A stretch of 64,000 nucleotides of DNA from Vitrella brassicaformis (lineage: Eukaryota; Sar; Vitrellaceae). The DNA lies in assembly GCA_001179505.1 (NCBI GenBank), contig CDMY01000325.1:55893-119892 (forward strand), written 5' to 3'. The position numbers were made by a program, and so were the translations under genes. Positions 57,852-64,000 of the stretch are shown in pieces (the stretch's first letter is position 1; every line of letters begins with the position of its first letter). The notes under the pieces are model-generated. The model saw only the letters and a list, made by a program, of their open reading frames with translations. It was not told where the DNA came from and did not search any database.

Positions 57852-59303
57852 GCACACACGCGACACAGAGGGAGACAATCGTCAAATCCTGCTGCACCCG
57901 TGCGCTGTTACAGCGTCACTAACCTCGAATGGGTATACAGCGACGAACATCATAAACACCCACACCACGAGCATCCCCGTGGAGGTCTGGCCAATGTCCA
58001 CAGCGTTGAACCCCGCAGTTCTGGTCGACACGCTCTGAAAAAAACCCACCAGCCACTCGTCGCTCTTGCTGAAACCCGGGAACTTGCCAACGGCATTGGT
58101 CAGCACGAACAGAGCAAATTCTCCGCTCGTGAAGGTCACCCAAGTCGCCAGCAGGAGGGCCGTCTCATAGGAGGGGAACAGGTGTGTGCTGCATTGCCGT
58201 GGGTGGTGCCAAAGGAAGTCGAGGTCTTCCCGGGCCTGTTTGTTGCGCGTGACGCCGCGAAGGGCCCACAGGATGAAACGCAGAGCGAAAGGAATGCCCG
58301 TCTGGAGAGAGAGAGACATGTACACAAATGGATTGTGTCCGTCCATTGTATGATTGATTGAGGCTTTGTTGTCTCACCTGTCCGCCCACAATGAGCCAGC
58401 AGATGACCAAAAGCACACCCCGGTCCTTGGCAAAGAGCACAAGGTTGTTGGACAACAGCGTAAGCCCTGCAACCAGCCCAACAATTCCCTTGATAAACAA
58501 AACAAGACGGGCCGGGCATCCCTTTCCTTCTCCCTCTTGTGTGTGGTCCGTGACCCACCAGCATTGTTGAAGGCCGCCACTGTCGTGAAGCACGCGAAGA
58601 GCAACGGGTCAACCGGCAATGGGTTCCTGCGCAGAGTCGGCTGGGACAGAAAGTAGAGCAGCGTTGCCCCAATCACAAGAGAGCATATCAGATAGCAGAA
58701 GATGATGACTGTCAGCCGTCCGAGAGCCCGGTACTCCCTCAGCTGCTCGGCCGCCTGTTCTTGTGCCTTCATCCTCACGGGCCGCCAGAGGCAGAGCTCT
58801 GAAAGGAACGTCACTTTCTCCACACTGTGCGCTTGGCGGAACCACAAGCGGCGCAGGAGAAGAGGAGGCTGCACATGCAGTGGACACATTCACACGCACA
58901 AAGAGAAGCAGAGAGAGACAAACGACGCTGCATGCACCTGAGAAAGACCTCATACCAGAGCCATGAATGTCTGTCCGCCGGTGAAGAGCAGCAGCATGAT
59001 GCACAGCTGGCTCGCGAGTGTGAATCGGTAGAGGCTGACCACCGCCAGGCCAGTGCCGCTCATGGCCGACACGCACATGAAGAACGAGTCCACCCACGTG
59101 AGGCCGCTGTGCTTGGCCTCTATGTGCAGCAGCAACAGGGAGGCTCCCGCACAGGCCAGGAGGAAGTAGAGGAAGTGGCAACGATAATACGTCACCAGCA
59201 TGAAGGAAAGGAGTGCATTTGCAATGCCAACCCTTTTGTCGGTCGGGGGAAGAAGGAGCAGAGAGAACTTGAAGATCAAGCTCGCAATTAGAACGACGCG
59301 AGG
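57240..59303 (-). CDS. Trk/HKT-type K+ (or Na+) transporter
   Basis: Minus-strand gene ending GGFFQ stop at 57240. Four pore loops with the selectivity glycines are visible, as in TrkH/Trk1/HKT proteins: SAMSGTGLAVVSLYRFT, CFTTVAAFNNAG, SVSTRTAGFNAVDIGQ and VISAYGTVGLSIS. Hydrophobic helices surround them (FLYFLLACAGASLLLLHI, VIIFCYLICSLVIGATLLYF, MLVVWVFMMFVAVYPF). It should be a plasma-membrane potassium or sodium uptake system. All four loops have Gly at the filter, which favours K+ transport. The C-terminus is a basic/acidic cytosolic tail. The frame runs open to 59303 with no ATG at the expected N-terminus. The first in-frame ATG is at 59201, so either that start or an unseen upstream exon is used. 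It is divergent with the AP2-like gene. Confidence 0.88.
59278..59286. promoter_or_regulatory. AAGCTCGCA motif between transporter and AP2-like gene
   Basis: Exact copy 21 bases upstream of ATG 59307, inside or just before the 5' end of the divergent transporter frame. Confidence 0.4.
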
Positions 59304-59306
59304 TTA

Positions 59307-61253
59307 AATGGCTGTGGCGCGTCGGCAGACCCAGCGACAGAGCGAGCCGGTGGTCATCGGCCATGTGGCTGCACCGCGGGCCCCGGGGGTCGGTGTGGGG
59401 GGCGGCATGGCTGGTGCTAGCATGGCGGCTGCTGCAGTGGAGGACGAGGCAGATGACGATAGCTGGGACGAGAGTGATGACGATATCCAGGCCTCTGTGG
59501 GTCCGCCTCCGTTTGTGCCGGGCCAGCTTCAGAACCAACAGCAGCAGCAGCAGCCCAACGGCCTGGTGGGCGCGTCGTCCCCTCTAATGCCCAGTGGTGA
59601 GCCAGCCAGATGGATCTTAGTGGGCGCGAGATAGACACACATCCGTGCACGGCTTGTTGTTGCTGATGACTGCAGGCAGTCGTCCCCATCCGCCCACCCT
59701 GGGTCTGGGCTCGCCTGACCACGACATGGAACAGACAGACGACAGCACAGGCGGCCACAGCATGCACCCACACCACCCACAGCATCAGCACCAGCAGAGC
59801 CTGGCCACACCCGCGCCGCCCTCAGCCAACAGCCACAACAACAGCAGCAATGTGCCCGACGTGCCCATCAAGCAGGAGGAGATGGAGGAGGCTCCAGCTT
59901 CCCCCATCAGCAAAAACGGCGCGGGCATCTTCAGCGGCGGGCTGCCGCACCGGTTTGGGTGGCCACCCTTCATGCCGCCATTCCCCATTGCGTCCGTCGC
60001 CATGGGCATGGACATGGCCATCGGCTTGGGTGCCGGGGGGCGTGGGAGGGGCGCTGGCATCGCTCCTGAGGGTGGTGGGTGCGCCAAGCCCAAAAGCGTC
60101 GGGAGGGGCGTTTGGTTGCCGCCGCTGCCCCCGTTCATGACGAAGGGCACTGCGACGAAGGGCACTGCGATGAAGGGCACGGTCGATGACGGGATGGGAC
60201 CTTGCCAGGTGGGAGGGACGGGGGGCGGCATAGGCGGCATGGGCATGGGCATGGGGAGGGGCGGACACACGGGCGGTTATGGGCCCCGTCGCGGCAAGGA
60301 TAGCGAGCAAGACATCGATGAGGAACCGCTGGGTAAGCGGAAGGGGTACACACGTACACATCCACTTATGTGCATTGTGTCGGCTTGCAGGGGAGGTGGA
60401 GGAGACCAAGCGCGCAACCCAGCTACTCAAGACCACACAGATCGACGACGAACTCTGCCTCCAGTACGGTGAGTGACAGACACACCACACGGACTGATGT
60501 CCTCCGACTACCCATTCATCCATTCATCCATTCATCCATCCATTCTCCTTCTGTCCATCCATGTGCACAGCTTGCCACCCAGACGAGCAGCTGTCGAATG
60601 AGGACCTGACGAACAACGCCCGCTCCCTGCTGCAGCGGCTCCGCAGCCACGGTGTGGGCGCTGGCGGCATGGGCCCCAAGGGCGGGCTGGGCATCAAGTG
60701 GGACGGAAAGTACCGCCGATTCCGTGTGGAGCTCGAGTACAAGACGCAGCGGTATGAGGGCGGCTCCCAGATGGTGTCCAAGCAGACCTTCGCCGGGCTC
60801 GTCGACGCCCTCGGCAGGGCCGTCCGCCGCCGCAACGGCATCAGCCGGCAGCTGGGGCTGCCCCAGCTGCCGTTCAAGGGGCTCCTGCAGTCGATATGGG
60901 GCGACGAGATCGACAACTTCTACCGCATGGATACCAACGGAGATGACGACGGGGATGGGGGCGGGGGTGCGCCAAAGGTGAGGGTGACGGTCAAGGGAGG
61001 GGGGTTGCCCAAGCCCAAGGCGAAGCCCATGCGGTGCCCGCATATCAACGATGCGGGCGGCGGGAAGGCAGCCCCAGCTTTGGTGCAGTGTTCGCGTCGG
61101 CAGACCCAGTGGCAGAGCGAGCCGGTGGTCATCGGCCATGTGGCAGCACCGTGTGCCGCGGGGGTCGGTGTGGAGGGCGGCATGGCTGGTGCTAGCATGG
61201 CGGCTGCTGCAGTGGAGGACGAGGCAGATGACGATAGCTGGGACGAGCAGTGA
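59307..61253 (+). CDS. AP2-like domain protein with duplicated ends
   Basis: Start ATG 59307 (MAVARRQTQRQSEPVVIGHV). Exons run through a Gln-rich stretch, a His/Gln-rich stretch, a Gly/Met-rich region (GMGMGMGRGG) and a KGT repeat to a C-terminal folded part near 60660-60880: GLGIKWDGKYRRFRVELEY, YEGGSQMVSKQTF and LVDALGRAVRRRNGI. The strand-strand-strand-helix plan and the GI(K)WDGKYRRFRV start resemble AP2 DNA-binding domains. The match is weaker than for the gene at 8617. The last 50 residues repeat the first 50 (RRQTQxQSEPVVIGHVAAP ... DDDSWDE), because the DNA at both ends is a direct repeat. The stop codon arises where a one-base insertion shifts the second copy's frame. Probably a nuclear regulator. 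Confidence 0.65.
59319..59472 (+). repeat. 154-base direct repeat, 5' copy
   Basis: Aligned without gaps to 61094-61247, with 7 differences by my count (about 95% identity). It encodes the N-terminal residues of the AP2-like protein. Confidence 0.9.
61094..61247 (+). repeat. 154-base direct repeat, 3' copy
   Basis: Copy of 59319-59472 in the same orientation and reading frame. Right after it an extra C at 61248 shifts the frame into the TGA stop at 61251-61253, while the similarity itself goes on for about a dozen bases (agtgatgRcgaYa). Confidence 0.9.
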
Positions 61254-61494
61254 TGGCGACAGACAGACAGACAGACAGGGTGGGTGGCTGGCATTTCGAA
61301 CACGAGCTCTTAGGCTCGCGGGTCAGGCACGAGACAGGCACGCTCTCAGACACACAGGTCCGTCCTCCATAAATCACAAATGTCAGTGTGCACATGGATC
61401 AGAATGGATCAGAATGGATACGCCCGTACACATGATGTGATGGATCTGCCTGTCCTCCGTCTCCCTGGATGTCTCTGTCTGCCCGTCTGCCTGT

Positions 61495-63601
61495 TCATGG
61501 GACGTCGCCGCCTGCGGTGCTTGATGACGATCTGCTGAACCATATCCAGGCGATGACGCCCACAAAGATCAGCTGATAGATGTTGAAGCCGCCGCCCTTG
61601 GGCTGCTGCTGTTGTTGCTGGTGCTGAGATAAGAGAGCCAAAACATACGCAACACAAATATGGCCTGGGTCATGAGGGTGTGAAGAGAGGATGTTCGGTG
61701 TCACTGACCGTCTGCACGAGTATTTCATTGAGTCGTTGCCTCTGGTCGTCGCTGAGCTCGTTGACAAACTCACGAAACATATTACCCTTGCCCTCGCCCC
61801 CTGCAGGTGCCGCCTTAGAACTGTCCCCACCTGAACAGACACACCACATCACGCACATATCACGCCCACCAGTCCATTCATCCATCCATCCATCCATCCC
61901 CCCTCTCGCTGACTCACCGGCATTGGTTGCGTCGGTGGGTGTCTGTGCGTCCTCTCCCCCGATGGACGTCGACTGCGTTCTGCCGCCCTCCTGCAGTGAC
62001 CTCACCGCCGCTGACTGCATCCCCCCGGCCCGCTCGGCCGCTATCTTGCGAGCCGCCGTTGACGTCAGCGGACCAGACATCCCCAGGCCACCTGGTTGAT
62101 GATCGAGCCACAAGGGGGTTCCAATGTTTGTGTGCTTTTCCCCTTCGTGTAAGTTGACCAGACCTGCGGGTGCGTTCTGCTGCAATTCAGCGGTTTTAAC
62201 GACGATGGCCTGGTTGGTGGTGAGAATGCCCTTGAGGAGGTACTGCAGGACGGCGTCCTGGTCGACATAGATGGACGACGACACGATGATCGACAGACAC
62301 AGAATGGACGGGAACAGCTGACGCAACAGCTGCAGACATCCATCCATCCATCCATCCATGCCACACAAAAGCAAAGCACACACAGGCGCGTTGATGCGAA
62401 CCCTTCTTGTCAGAGTGCTGGGATGGCACGCACGCACCAGTATTTTCTCGAATGGCAGTAGTTGGCTCATGGTAGGGATGAAGTCGAGCACGGCGTCGCC
62501 CTCGACGTACCGCATGTGCAGCTCCAGACAGAACGATCCCACCAGATACACTATGATGATCTGACACACACACAAACACACACACACACACACGCAATCA
62601 CATACACGTGTGCCTTGACCGCCCTCTCCTTGGGTGTGGCTGGAGGACGTACGACGTACCTGCCTAGCGAAGTGGAACGGTTTTGCGAATGTGAGGACGT
62701 ATCCGAGTATGAAGCAGAGGAGGTAGTTGACCAGCGACAGCATCACAACCGTCATGCCCGTCGCATCCTCGACCTGACCTGCACACACCATGCACCCACA
62801 CACGCCGAGAGATGAACCCATGTTCCTTCGCTATCCTGTCTTGCTGTCCGCTTCCTGACCGTCATTGTGGTCTCCAAATCTGTGGTAGCTGCTTCGCTGG
62901 CTCTCGTTCATCAGAATGTCGTGAGCCTGCACAAACCACGCCAAGCACACCAGCCACACATATCTGCGCGTGGCCGCACCATTCGCCATCGTCTTGCCCG
63001 CCCAACGTACCCTCTTGAGCCGATAGAAGGTGTCCTCAGCATCGGGATCCGGATTCTTGTCCTGCATGGACGCACGGGCACCGATACCAGACAGACACGC
63101 GAACCGTCATTGCCAGGCAAAAGCCGCGTTCGTGTGTGTTGGCATGTGTGTTACCTACCGGGTGGTATTTGAGCGACGCCTTGCGATAGGCCGCGTGGAT
63201 GTCGTTGCGGTCAGATGTGGGCGACGCCTCGAACCACTCGTAAAAGTTCTTCTCGCGATACGAATACTGAAGGCACGTACGCACAGGCACACAAACGTCC
63301 AGATCTCTCAGATGCGCGGCATCCTCTGACCATGGCTGCGTCCTGGCGGCTTACCTCGACTAGAAAGAAGGCGATGACGACGATGAATGACGCGTACCAG
63401 CCTGAACACAAACACAGACAGACAGACAGACGAGGTGGATCTGCTGTCTGTTTCCCCAGATCTGTTTCCATCCAGGCTACGTGAGCGCGTGTGCACATCT
63501 CACGCACATATTCTCTTCCATTTGGGGTTCCTCCTCGTCACGAGAAGGCCGGTGAGAGGCGCGCCGACAAAAGAATGAATCAACACTCTGTCCAGAAGCA
63601 T
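61495..63601 (-). CDS. Membrane-anchored J-domain (DnaJ) protein
   Basis: Start ATG 63601 (MLLDRVLIHSFVGAPLTGLL). A first hydrophobic helix, WYASFIVVIAFFLVE, precedes the J domain: NFYEWFEASPTSDRNDIHAA, YRKASLKYHP and, after an intron that splits the HPD motif, DKNPDPDAEDTFYRLKR and AHDILMNESQRSSYHRFGD. The HPD tripeptide that triggers Hsp70 ATPase is intact. Several membrane helices follow (VVMLSLVNYLLCFILGYVLT, IIIVYLVGSFCLELH, LLRQLFPSILCLSIIVSSSI). Then comes a disordered linker, a conserved-looking MFREFVNELSDDQRQRLNEI, and a last helix near the C-terminus (FNIYQLIFVGVIAWIWF). It is probably an ER-membrane Hsp70 co-chaperone, Sec63/ERdj-like in plan but not a clear Sec63. Exon edges near 62900 are uncertain. 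Confidence 0.82.
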
Positions 63602-63667
63602 GGCCTTCGCACGACGCACTCCAATTACGGAGAAGCTTCTGGAACTACAGGAATCTGAAAGCCATCC

Positions 63668-63676
63668 AAGCTCGCA
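63668..63676. promoter_or_regulatory. AAGCTCGCA motif upstream of J-domain gene
   Basis: Exact copy 67 bases upstream of the minus-strand ATG at 63601, close to the telo-box-like sequence at 63708. Confidence 0.4.
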
Positions 63677-63706
63677 CGATGCAGGTGTCAGAAGTGCAAG
63701 TCGGTC

Positions 63707-63729
63707 CAGGGTTTAGGGTCTAGGGTTCA
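63707..63729. promoter_or_regulatory. Telo-box-like sequence (TTTAGGG type)
   Basis: cagggtttagggtctagggt runs into tca. It contains TTTAGGG, the plant-type telomere unit, and the 14-base word shared with 42316-42329. Confidence 0.5.
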
Positions 63730-64000
63730 TGGACCGACGATCCACTGATCTGTGAGACAGGACGGCTGTTGAGTCTGTCCGTTCCATGAGACAGGCCATG
63801 GCGGACAGGACGTCAGACAGGATGGACTGACGCATACTACATGTCCTACGTGGACTCTCCACAAAATCCACAGACCTTACGTTGCATTGACTTAATCCTT
63901 TATCCGGGACTGACCGCCCGGCAGATCCTCTCTTCACCATTCTCCCCGACTCTCTCCCCCCTATTCTGACATGGGCGCAGCAATCTGGTTTGTCTTTTCC

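Larger units (their letters stand above)
63602..64000. other. 5' flank of J-domain gene, no gene seen
   Basis: Holds the AAGCTCGCA and telo-box-like sites. A minus-strand open frame at 63713-63940 has no recognisable domain. Confidence 0.4.

Noticed and set aside
58609-59538. 309-codon minus-strand open frame overlapping the transporter
   Set aside because: It lies in a different frame from the Trk/HKT exons and reads through their introns; no motif is seen.

Overview
The window looks like nuclear DNA of an alveolate alga, most likely a chromerid close to Vitrella. The reasons are: dense genes broken by many short GT-AG introns; an ApiAP2-type DNA-binding protein plus a second AP2-like protein; plant-type TTTAGGG-like telomeric sequence; and a mix of apicomplexan-style, protist and algal families. 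The species is an inference. All gene models below were spliced by eye, so outer boundaries and domain calls are firmer than every internal exon edge. Two runs of exactly 300 N (12086-12385 and 30070-30369) are scaffold gaps flanked by poly-G or poly-C.

Layout. 0-8 kb: a small EF-hand membrane protein (minus), an ankyrin plus AGC-kinase gene (plus), and a secreted protein gene with an in-frame stop and a duplicated exon. 8.6-11.2 kb: an ApiAP2 protein. 11.2-14.6 kb: gene-free, rich in simple repeats. 14.6-21.8 kb: an unusual block with a decayed CDC48/p97 AAA segment, a gene joining a cullin-like N-terminal region to a protein kinase, SH3-like fragments repeated three times, and a degenerate RING-finger gene. 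22-23.7 kb: a secreted protein of unknown family (minus). 24.2-27.4 kb: the WD40 ribosome-biogenesis protein UTP7/WDR46 (minus). 27.7-29 kb: a complete E2 ubiquitin-conjugating enzyme with UBA domain. 29-31.2 kb: non-coding, with long hairpins and a gap. 31.2-38.7 kb: a basic low-complexity protein (minus), a Tim8/13-type mitochondrial chaperone, an orphan exon, an ankyrin TRP-like channel and a 52-residue protein. 39-45 kb: a divergent coiled-coil pair and an RMD1/DUF155 membrane protein. 45.5-54.5 kb: a divergent pair made of a large coiled-coil protein and an inositol polyphosphate 5-phosphatase. 54.9-56.9 kb: a CD225/dispanin-like membrane protein. 57.2-61.3 kb: a divergent pair made of a Trk/HKT cation transporter and an AP2-like protein whose two ends are a direct duplication. 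61.5-63.6 kb: a membrane-anchored J-domain protein.

Genes are often arranged head to head (A/B at 1.7 kb, UTP7/E2, 33.1 kb, 41.2 kb, 50.6 kb, 59.3 kb). A short word, AAGCTCGCA, recurs on the plus strand near many gene starts, often inside these shared 5' regions, and is a good candidate promoter element. Two of its sites lie beside telo-box-like sequence. The ubiquitin theme (CDC48 remnant, cullin-like fusion, RING, E2) within 14 kb is notable, but there is no proof that these genes work together.
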